Shown in pieces: positions 1-5,265 of a stretch of DNA of 6,372 nucleotides (positions within the stretch are counted from its first letter, which is position 1; each line of letters begins with the position of its first letter). The position numbers and the translations under genes were made by a program. The stretch covers positions 1 to 6,372 of the forward strand of contig JASJAL010000364.1 of assembly GCA_030067055.1 (NCBI GenBank), read 5' to 3'. The notes beneath the pieces were generated by a model. That model made no database searches. It was not told where the DNA came from and was given only the letters and a program-made list of their open reading frames with translations. The DNA comes from Kiloniellales bacterium (lineage in GTDB: Bacteria; Pseudomonadota; Alphaproteobacteria; Kiloniellales; JAKSBE01).

Positions 1-11
1 TCCTGCGGCGA

Positions 12-596
12 CTACTCCACCCACTCGGCGTCATTGCCATTGTCGAAGTTATCGCGCTCGTTGGGATCCTGGCTCGGGAAGAGCTGGGTCGTCATGTTGC
101 GAATCAGCGACTTGAAATTCGGATCGTTGGGGTCTGCGGTCCGGCCGACGGTGCCCCAGACCGAGGTCTCGTGAAGGTCCTGGGCACAGAAGGCCGCGGC
201 GATGCGGATCCGTTCGGGGTCCGATGGGCCCGGCTGCGGAGTCTCGGAGCAGAGCTTGTCGGAATTCATGGTCTCCTCGGGATCGAACAGCATGACCACG
301 CGATAGGGCGATTTGTGGTCCTGGGGGACCTTAGTGACGAAAGGCACGCGCGGGCCGAAATGGGCGCCGTACATCGTGTCGGTGATGATCGCGTCGACCT
401 CGTTCTTGGGCGCCTCGAAGGGATTGCCGCGGATTTCGGTCAGCATCGCGCCCTGGCCAGCCGCGTAGCCCAGCTTCGCCGGGCTCCACTGTTCCCATTC
501 CCATTTGTAGGTCGTCGGCCAACCACAGCCCGCCGCGACGGCCGCGATCCCGATCGCAAGCGCGACGCGCGTCGAAGTCCGAATTTCCAGCGCCAT
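12..596 (-). CDS. Small lipoprotein, third copy of a tandem paralogous triplet (lipoprotein A)
   Basis: This 194-residue predicted lipoprotein has no function I recognise. The N-terminus has a short basic stretch, a hydrophobic segment (residues 11-22) and a lipobox ending VAAGC, with the lipidated Cys at 24. Residue +2 is Gly rather than Asp, which by the enterobacterial Lol rule would suggest the outer membrane. The mature part carries the blocks shared by all three paralogues: PTTYKW (27-32), GAMLT-IRGNPF (49-60), TMY-HFGP (74-82), SPYRVVMLF (96-104), Cys116 and Cys137, ETS-WG and MTTQLFP. Over residues 25-137 I count about 73 of 113 positions identical to lipoprotein B with no gap. The C-terminal tail is Asn/Asp-rich and acidic, ending EWVE. 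The frame extends upstream to 647, but the ATG at 596 is chosen because AAGGAGG lies 8 nt before it and its N-terminus matches the paralogues. The gene is last in the triplet, 352 bp after lipoprotein B. Confidence 0.85.
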   Translation of the reverse strand: MALEIRTSTRVALAIGIAAVAAGCGWPTTYKWEWEQWSPAKLGYAAGQGAMLTEIRGNPFEAPKNEVDAIITDTMYGAHFGPRVPFVTKVPQDHKSPYRVVMLFDPEETMNSDKLCSETPQPGPSDPERIRIAAAFCAQDLHETSVWGTVGRTADPNDPNFKSLIRNMTTQLFPSQDPNERDNFDNGNDAEWVE

Positions 597-948
597 GGCT
601 TGGTCCTCCTTGGTCAGGGCCGCGACATCGCAAAGCTTTCGTCTCAAAGCCGAACCGCCTCGCCGGTGGCGGCTTTGCAGTCGCGGCCGAATTCTTGGCC
701 AAAACCCGGTCCTATCCCTCTCGTCGGGGCCGAGAGCTCGTCATGTCGTCAACGCCGCTCAATCCCACCACGCTGCACGGCAGAAGATGTTGTGCCCGAA
801 GCGATCAGCGCGCCGCAGACCGAACCTCTGCGCGTTGCCGCGCTGCCTCCCGGAGTTGCTTGCCTTACAATGAAGGCAGAAAATCCGCTCTGGACGTATG
901 AACTAGATCAATCTCCCGTCGACGGTTTCAGAGCGACCGGCATTCGAT
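597..948. other. 352-bp gap between lipoprotein genes B and A
   Basis: I see no gene with convincing codon use here; the open frames on either strand are shadows or short. It holds three modest inverted repeats: 645-677 (listed separately), 718-736 (CTCTCG/CGAGAG, 7-nt loop) and 861-878 (TGCCTT/AAGGCA, 6-nt loop). A perfect 10-bp palindrome, CCGTCGACGG, sits at 916-925, 24 bp past the stop of gene B. None has a following T tract, so none is a clear intrinsic terminator. A minus-strand TTGACG at 747-752 could be a -35 element, but I find no good -10 at the right distance. The length of the gap compared with the 73 bp between genes C and B suggests that gene A may have its own promoter. Confidence 0.5.
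645..677 (-). repeat. Imperfect hairpin in the leader of lipoprotein gene A
   Basis: CAAAGCCG and CGGCTTTG form a perfect 8-bp outer stem. Inside it a small asymmetric bulge and an ACCG/CGGT inner stem close on a 6-nt loop. It lies 49 nt upstream of the ATG of gene A. No T run follows on either strand, so a leader RNA structure is more likely than a terminator; it could also be chance in GC-rich DNA. Confidence 0.35.
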
Positions 949-1536
949 CTAGCGGCGCCTGCGGGGGCTCCTGCCGCTGTCGTTGTTGTTGTCGCGCACG
1001 TTGGGCTCCTGGACCGGGAAGAGCTGATTGGTCATCTTCCGGATCAGCGCCTGAAACTCCGGATCGTCCGGACCCGAGGACCGGGGAACGGTCCCCCAGA
1101 CCGAGGTCTCGTGGATGTCCTGGGCACAGAAGGCCGCGGCGACCTTGATCACATTGCGGTCCGGGTCGCCGGCCTCCGGTTCGCCGGTGCAAAGCTCGTG
1201 CGAGCTCATAGTCTCCTTGGGATCGAAGAGCATGACCACCCGGTAGGGCGACCTGTGGTCCTCGGGCACCTGGGCGACGAAGGGTACCGGCGGGCCGAAG
1301 TGCGACTTGTACATCGTGCCGCGAATGGTTGCGTCGACCTCCGTCTTGGGCGCGTCGAAGGGATTGCCGCGGATATCGGTCAGCATCGCGCCCTCTTTGG
1401 CGGCATAGGCGAGCTTGCTGCGGCTGAACTGCTGGTAGTTCCACTTGTAGGTCGTCGGCACCGAACAGCCGGCGACCAGGGCCGCGATACCGGCGGCCAG
1501 AACGCTACGTCCGAGAACCTCTGCCTTGAATGCCAT
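949..1536 (-). CDS. Small lipoprotein, second copy of a tandem paralogous triplet (lipoprotein B)
   Basis: This 195-residue predicted lipoprotein is a paralogue of its neighbours on both sides, with no recognised function. A basic N-terminus and hydrophobic core lead to the lipobox LVAGC (Cys24) followed by Ser. The conserved mature blocks are PTTYKW (27-32), GAMLT-IRGNPFDAPK (49-64), TMY-HFGP (74-82), SPYRVVMLFDP-ET (96-109), Cys116, AAAFCA with Cys137, ETSVWGTV and LIR-MT-QLFP. Cys116 and Cys137 are 21 residues apart, as in the other copies, and could form a periplasmic disulfide. The tail switches from Asn/Asp to a basic end, SPRRRR, unlike the acidic tail of copy A. The ATG at 1536 is preceded by GAGGAG at 9-nt spacing. 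Only 73 bp separate it from lipoprotein gene C upstream, which fits co-transcription. Confidence 0.86.
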   Translation of the reverse strand: MAFKAEVLGRSVLAAGIAALVAGCSVPTTYKWNYQQFSRSKLAYAAKEGAMLTDIRGNPFDAPKTEVDATIRGTMYKSHFGPPVPFVAQVPEDHRSPYRVVMLFDPKETMSSHELCTGEPEAGDPDRNVIKVAAAFCAQDIHETSVWGTVPRSSGPDDPEFQALIRKMTNQLFPVQEPNVRDNNNDSGRSPRRRR

Positions 1537-1609
1537 GGTCTTGTTCTCCTCGGTCGATTTCAGTCATGCCTTGAACGGCCGATCCGTATCTCCTCTTCGC
1601 CTTCCAATC

Positions 1610-2269
1610 CTATTCCGCCGAAGCCGTCGCGCCGCGCCACCCCGGGGCCGGCTCGTCGAAGACGCTCACCTCGATCGGCGGCGCGCTGTAGCCGGACGGC
1701 CCGCGCGCCGAGCGATCGTCGGTATCCTGGTGCGGGAAGAGCTGCATGGTCATCTGCCGGATCAAGGCCTTGAAGCCCGAGTCTTCGGGGCCGGTAACCT
1801 CGGCGACCTTACCCCAGATCGAGGTCTCCATGAGGTCCTTGGCGCAGACTGCCGCCGCGATCTTGACCTGGCCCGGCGTTCCCGGACCCGGTGCCGGATC
1901 GCCGGTGCACAGCTCCTTGGAGTTCGTGGTCTCCTTGGGATTCATGAGCATGACCACCCGGTAGGGCGACTTGAGGCCCTGCGGCGCTTCGTTTTCGGTG
2001 ACGAAGCGGACCAGGGGCCCGAAGTGGGCGCCGTACATGGTCTCGGTGACCGTCTTGTCGAGCTCCGCCTTGGGCGCGTCGAAGGGGTTGCCCCGGATCT
2101 CGGTCAGCATCGCGCCCTGAGCGGCGGCGTAGCCCAGCTTGGCGCGGCTCCACTGCTCCCGGTTCCATTTGTAGGTCGTCGGAACGCCGCAGGCCGCTAC
2201 GAAGACGAGAACGCCGGCGGCGGCCGCGATCCGGCCGAGAGCTTGTCCAGTGAACCGCACGATCGCCAT
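1610..2269 (-). CDS. Small lipoprotein, first copy of a tandem paralogous triplet (lipoprotein C)
   Basis: This 219-residue predicted lipoprotein is the longest and promoter-proximal copy. The signal segment (residues 10-25) ends in the lipobox VAAC with Cys27 followed by Gly. It shares PTTYKWN (30-36), KLGYAA-QGAMLTEIRGNPFDAPK, TMYGAHFGP, SPYRVVML and a Cys pair at 121 and 142, spaced as in the other copies. Compared with copies A and B it has a short insertion after HFGP-V-FV (ENEAPQG region), Met-Asn in place of Phe-Asp before P-ET, and a roughly 30-residue Pro/Gly/Ser-rich extra tail. The frame is open to an ATG at 2392, but the ATG at 2269 gives the paralogue-like N-terminus and has GGGGAG touching it. 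That ribosome site is closer than ideal, so the exact start is less certain than for A and B. A candidate promoter lies at 2369-2397. Function unknown. Confidence 0.83.
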   Translation of the reverse strand: MAIVRFTGQALGRIAAAAGVLVFVAACGVPTTYKWNREQWSRAKLGYAAAQGAMLTEIRGNPFDAPKAELDKTVTETMYGAHFGPLVRFVTENEAPQGLKSPYRVVMLMNPKETTNSKELCTGDPAPGPGTPGQVKIAAAVCAKDLMETSIWGKVAEVTGPEDSGFKALIRQMTMQLFPHQDTDDRSARGPSGYSAPPIEVSVFDEPAPGWRGATASAE

Positions 2270-2290
2270 CTCCCCAATTGATCTCGGCAC

Positions 2291-2310
2291 TGCCGCAGAT
2301 CGTTGCGGCA
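2291..2310 (-). repeat. Perfect hairpin in the leader of lipoprotein gene C
   Basis: TGCCGCA and TGCGGCA form a perfect 7-bp stem around a 6-nt loop. It ends 22 nt before the chosen ATG of gene C, between the candidate promoter and the start, so the mRNA leader would carry it. Possible roles are mRNA stability, translation control or a protein-binding site. There is no T tract for a terminator. Confidence 0.4.
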
Positions 2311-2367
2311 AAACGGCCGCGCCCCAAGGCGACGGGACTCGGCCGATGAACTCACCATCATAAACAA

Positions 2368-2787
2368 TCACATAGGAAAGAGTCTTCCGCATGCCAACGT
2401 TGCCGGCACAAACTCAAGCAGGCGTGAAGGTCTACGGCGGATCGGCGAGCGCCAGCTCAGCCCGAGCCGCCGCGAAACCAGCGTGCGGACGCAGAAGTGG
2501 CTCTGCGGTTCCCGCTCGAAGCGATGCTGGAGGTCGAAGGCCTCGCGCTCCGGCCGAATCGCCCCGTAGACGAACCCGGCCGCGGCCCAACCGGTCACGT
2601 AGCTGTGGATAAAACCGCCGATGCCGAGGAGCCTGGACTGCACGACGTGCACCAGCTCGTGAAGCAGCAGGCCGGAGGGCGCGCCCGGACGACTGACCCG
2701 AGGTTGCTGTGGTATCGTGAACGGAGCGCCGGACGCGCAGCGCGTTCCGTGGGGGGTCACGCGCAGAATCCAACTGGAGGCAAGCAT
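2368..2787 (-). CDS. HELVH-motif metallopeptidase-like protein, probably N-terminally truncated
   Basis: From the ATG at 2787 this frame encodes 139 residues. HELVHVVQ (2638-2661; residues 43-50) is an HExxH zinc-binding motif in the context LLLHELVHVVQ, like the DUF4157-type families that carry H-E-[LM]-[TV]-H-V-x-Q. A Glu in PEREAF (about residue 82) is a plausible third zinc ligand, and RVTPHGT (about 14-20) resembles the segment that precedes the motif in such proteins. Codon third positions are strongly G/C through most of the frame. The region expected upstream in the family is missing. The frame stays open to 3135, but that part is antisense to the secreted-protein gene and looks like a shadow. 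No Shine-Dalgarno precedes 2787; a GTG at 2760 is an alternative start. It could be a short functional protein or a remnant. It is co-directional with lipoprotein gene C, 98 bp upstream of it. Confidence 0.55.
   Translation of the reverse strand: MLASSWILRVTPHGTRCASGAPFTIPQQPRVSRPGAPSGLLLHELVHVVQSRLLGIGGFIHSYVTGWAAAGFVYGAIRPEREAFDLQHRFEREPQSHFCVRTLVSRRLGLSWRSPIRRRPSRLLEFVPATLACGRLFPM
2369..2397 (-). promoter_or_regulatory. Candidate sigma70-type promoter for the lipoprotein array
   Basis: On the minus strand TTGGCA (2397-2392) is followed after 17 nt by TATGTG (2374-2369). The -35 matches TTGACA at 5 of 6 positions; the -10 is weak. It lies inside the last codons of the upstream peptidase frame, about 100 nt before the start of gene C, in a locally AT-richer patch. 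This is judged by eye only. Confidence 0.35.
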
Positions 2788-3325
2788 GCGAAAACTCACG
2801 AGCGCCGCATTGGCGACGCTCTTGGCGATCATCTGTGCCACGACGGCAGCATCGGCAGGCGACCGAATACTGGCGAGGGGAGAGTTCACGGCTACCGTCG
2901 ATTTCTCCACGCTCACCTTGACGCCGGTGGACGAGAATTGCCTCCTGGAAGTGGAAGGCGTGATCGCGTTCACGGGAACCCTCGATGGCATCGCGCCCGC
3001 CCGAACCCGGGCCCTCGTCCTCGCTTCTTGCCCAGAAGTCGCCGCCACGCCGCCGGGCACGTTCAAGGACGTCTTCACTTCCAAGCTTGAGTTCGCCGGC
3101 ACGGTCGGCGGCAAGCCAGCGGTCGCCGACATCAACTACCGGGGCGTCGCCAAGGTCGGCGGTGACATACGAGCCGTCATGGCCGTTTCCAACGGGCTCG
3201 TCGGTGTGCTGAGGGTCGACGCGGTCGTGGCGGAAGGGGGGCTCCTACGTCGGTATCTTGTGGCTGAACGACTTGGACTGAGGGTGTGCGGACCGATCCC
3301 TTCGGGGTGTCCGCCCGCAACGTGA
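2786..3325 (+). CDS. Small secreted beta-rich protein of unknown function; 3' end probably frameshifted
   Basis: As sequenced the frame encodes 179 residues. A signal peptide is clear: MRK, a hydrophobic core (7-18) and an ASA site after residue 24. The mature part alternates hydrophobic and polar residues with many Gly and Thr, suggesting a beta-sandwich or barrel. Cys52 and Cys82 could pair in the periplasm. I do not recognise the family. The ATG at 2786 has CTGGAGG five nt before it. At the G6 run 3236-3241 codon use collapses. Dropping one G gives GGSYVGILWLND-LD and a TGA at 3279-3281 with almost all codons ending in G/C, for a protein of about 164 residues. The actual frame runs on through A/T-ending codons and a hairpin (3288-3314) to 3325. 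A sequencing error, a real mutation or a slippage site are all possible. It is the only plus-strand gene here. Confidence 0.72.
   Translation: MRKLTSAALATLLAIICATTAASAGDRILARGEFTATVDFSTLTLTPVDENCLLEVEGVIAFTGTLDGIAPARTRALVLASCPEVAATPPGTFKDVFTSKLEFAGTVGGKPAVADINYRGVAKVGGDIRAVMAVSNGLVGVLRVDAVVAEGGLLRRYLVAERLGLRVCGPIPSGCPPAT
3288..3314 (+). terminator. UUCG-capped hairpin just past the inferred original stop
   Basis: GCGGAC (3288-3293) pairs with GTCCGC (3309-3314). An inner CCC/GGG stem closes on TTCG, the stable UUCG tetraloop type, with a small internal loop between the stems. It begins 7 nt after the inferred original TGA at 3279-3281, where a transcription end or 3' stabilising element would be expected. 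There is no T tract after it, so a classical intrinsic terminator is uncertain. Confidence 0.4.
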
Positions 3326-3587
3326 AGCTCTATGAGGCGGACCCCCTGCGTTTCCGGTCCCATCAGGACGTTGCCAGCGTCCAATTGAGGGCGTGCCGCC
3401 TGGCTGCATCCCTCATCGTTGGGGGTGAACGCTATGCAGCGGTGATGGATTTGGGCAGTGGCCATCAATCGGGCGATTCGGCCGAATCAGGTCCGCCTCC
3501 GAACAGGGACACAGTGCGGACATGAGAAATCTGTCGCTGAAAGGGCCTTTCGGCATTCACGTAGATATCTGAATTTTAATGAAAAAA
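3326..3587. other. Non-coding stretch between the secreted-protein gene and tRNA-Thr
   Basis: No convincing gene is seen. Short frames on both strands (for example + 3286-3525 and - 3136-3468) have no start signal and poor codon bias. It contains GGACG/CGTCC (3367-3382), GTCCGC/GCGGAC (3491-3521) and the near-palindrome GAAAGG-G-CCTTTC (3539-3551). The last 50 bases are clearly AT-richer and end in an A6 run, which is a T6 run just after the tRNA on its own strand. No integrase fragment and no second copy of the tRNA 3' end is visible. Confidence 0.5.
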
Positions 3588-3662
<75 letters not shown>

Positions 3663-3680
3663 ACGATCGCCCGCGATCGT
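3663..3680 (-). repeat. Perfect inverted repeat abutting the tRNA-Thr 5' end
   Basis: ACGATCG and CGATCGT form a perfect 7-bp stem with a 4-nt loop. It ends at the base next to the first tRNA nucleotide, so in the precursor it would form a hairpin directly at the RNase P cleavage site. It could affect processing or simply be leader sequence. Confidence 0.5.
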
Positions 3681-3725
3681 TCCGGGCCTGCGCCCGTCAT
3701 TGCCGCCGGCGCGGACGCGGGCGGA

Positions 3726-3754
3726 AGGTAATGCAGGCCGTGGCCGGCCGTCAA
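3726..3754 (-). promoter_or_regulatory. Candidate promoter for tRNA-Thr
   Basis: TTGACG (3754-3749) is followed after 17 nt by TTACCT (3731-3726) on the minus strand. The -35 matches consensus at 5 of 6 positions and the -10 is weak. Transcription would begin roughly 55 nt before the tRNA. The position between the hemY stop and the tRNA fits independent transcription of the tRNA. Confidence 0.4.
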
Positions 3755-3834
3755 CGCTGCCGGTCTAGCCGGAAAGCGGCGAAGAAAGCGTTAGCGTCGG
3801 TTGCGCGGCAAGGCCGGGACGCGGATTCCGTCGG

Positions 3835-5247
3835 CTAGCCGCCCTCGATCCGGCGGCTCTGGGCGGGCAGGGCGTCGATGGTCGGGCCCGTCGTGCCGCT
3901 GGCCGGCGGCGGCGGCGCCTCGGCGGCGGCCTGTGGGTCTGCCAGGACGGGCGCGGCGACGCTCGGCGGGCGGCGCCAGGCGATGGAGTCGAAGCTCTTG
4001 CAGGCGGCGCAGGTCGCGCTCCATTCCGGAGAGGTGGTGCCGCAGGTGCCGCAGACCCAGGCCGGCTCGGCCGGGGCCTGGGTCGCCTTGTCCAGCCAGT
4101 TGCGCGCGGCGGCGACGTCGCCGTGCTCGGAGTCTTCCAGCTTGGCCATCAGGCGGCAGATCGCCTCGCCGGGGCCGACGTCCTGGGCGGCGGCCAGGTA
4201 GCGCCGGGCCTCGCCCCAGAGCCGGGCGTCCAGCGCGGCCCGGGCGCGGGCCAGCAGGCTCTCGCGGTCCTCGGGCGCGGTCTCGGTCAGGCGCACGATG
4301 GCCTTGAGGCCGGCGACTCCCTTGCCCTCGCCGAGGGCGCGCAGGTAGAGCTCGGCCAGGCGCGGGTGCAGCGCCTTGGGCCAGGCCCGCTCGGCCAGCT
4401 TGGCGGCCGCCCGGTCCTTGCCCTCGGCCAGCAGCAGCTCGGCCTCCAGCAGGGTGCCGGGCAGCAGGTCCTCGGTCAGCTTGCCGGCCTCGCGCAGGTG
4501 CTTGAGGGCGCGCTGGTTGTCGCCGGCCGCCTGGGCCTCCTGGGCCTGGGCGACCAGCAGCACGGCGCGCCGCCGGCTCGCCTCGGCCGGGGGCAGGGCC
4601 CGGGCCTTGCGGGCGCGGGTGACGCTGTCCTGGGCGCCGGCCAGGTCGCCACGCTGCAGCTGCAGGTCCAAGAGGCCGTTGATCACCCAATGGGCGTCGG
4701 GGCGGATCTTGCGCGCCTGTTCCAGGTAGTCCAGCGCCAGGGCCTGGTCGCCGTCGCGCAGAGCCTGCATCAGCAGGCCGCGCAAGCCCATGAAGCGGGT
4801 CTCGTCGCGGTCCAACATCGCCTTGAAGTAGCGCTTGGCCGCCGCCGCGTCGCCGCCGAGCTGGGCAGCCTGGGCCTGCAGCAGCATGGTCAGCGGCGGC
4901 TCGTCGAGCAGGACCTCGGCCTTCCTTGCCATGCGCCGCGCCTCTTCGGCGTCGCCGGCAGCGACCGCGACCATGCCCTGGGTCAGCGCCTTGTAGCCGC
5001 GCCGCTTGCGGCCCAACTGGATCGAGTCGGAGGCCAGGAAGGGGACCCGGCGCAGCTGGCGCCAGATGTAGTAGAAGCTGGCGCCGATCAGCACCGCCAG
5101 ATAGACCGCGAGCAGCAGCACGCCGACCGAAGTCTCGATGCGGTAGCCGTGCCAGGTCAGGCTGAGCTCGCCCGGGCGCTCGGCCAGCCAGAAAGCGACG
5201 CCGACCAGGATCGCCAGCTTGAGGAAGTAGAAGAGCGCCCGCCACAT
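3835..5247 (-). CDS. hemY: HemY-type TPR membrane protein of the haem biosynthesis locus, with C-terminal zinc ribbon
   Basis: This 470-residue protein belongs to the HemY_N/TPR family linked to haem synthesis. It is not the protoporphyrinogen oxidase that is also called HemY in Bacillus. Two membrane helices (about residues 5-22 and 40-62) flank a short loop and anchor it in the inner membrane. A long Ala/Leu-rich helical-repeat region (about 75-385) then forms TPR-like units, probably for protein contacts. Near the end is a zinc ribbon, CX2C-X10-CX2C (WVCGTCG, then CAAC and FDSIAW; Cys 399, 402, 413, 416), similar to the rubredoxin-like domain of LapB. A Pro/Ala-rich tail follows. The ATG at 5247 is chosen because it yields a family-like MWRALFYFLKLA start with GGTGG five nt upstream; a GTG at 5256 is an alternative. 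It starts 18 bp after the mic60-like stop, so the two are surely co-transcribed. The exact biochemical role of HemY is unsettled. Confidence 0.92.
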   Translation of the reverse strand: MWRALFYFLKLAILVGVAFWLAERPGELSLTWHGYRIETSVGVLLLAVYLAVLIGASFYYIWRQLRRVPFLASDSIQLGRKRRGYKALTQGMVAVAAGDAEEARRMARKAEVLLDEPPLTMLLQAQAAQLGGDAAAAKRYFKAMLDRDETRFMGLRGLLMQALRDGDQALALDYLEQARKIRPDAHWVINGLLDLQLQRGDLAGAQDSVTRARKARALPPAEASRRRAVLLVAQAQEAQAAGDNQRALKHLREAGKLTEDLLPGTLLEAELLLAEGKDRAAAKLAERAWPKALHPRLAELYLRALGEGKGVAGLKAIVRLTETAPEDRESLLARARAALDARLWGEARRYLAAAQDVGPGEAICRLMAKLEDSEHGDVAAARNWLDKATQAPAEPAWVCGTCGTTSPEWSATCAACKSFDSIAWRRPPSVAAPVLADPQAAAEAPPPPASGTTGPTIDALPAQSRRIEGG

Positions 5248-5265
5248 GCCCGCCACCGCCCAGCC

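Noticed and set aside
171..1148. A 325-codon plus-strand open frame across lipoprotein gene A and the gap
   Set aside because: It runs antisense to conserved lipoprotein blocks, has no ribosome site and no recognisable protein features. Similar antisense frames occur opposite the other copies because the copies are homologous.
2788..3135. Extension of the HELVH frame upstream to 3135
   Set aside because: This part is antisense to the signal-peptide gene and gives a Ser/Thr/Ala-rich sequence with none of the family features expected before the motif.
3286..3525. A 79-codon plus-strand frame after the secreted-protein gene
   Set aside because: It has no ribosome site, weak codon bias and starts inside the hairpin; nothing supports it as a gene.
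3539..3587. Intrinsic terminator for tRNA-Thr made of the GAAAGG/CCTTTC palindrome and the T6 run
   Set aside because: On the tRNA strand the T run comes before the palindrome, with a 30-nt separation, so the order is wrong for an intrinsic terminator.
3791..5245. A 484-codon minus-strand frame overlapping hemY in another phase
   Set aside because: Its Arg/Gly/Pro/Ala-rich composition is typical of an out-of-frame reading of a GC-rich gene. The hemY frame has the membrane helices and zinc ribbon.
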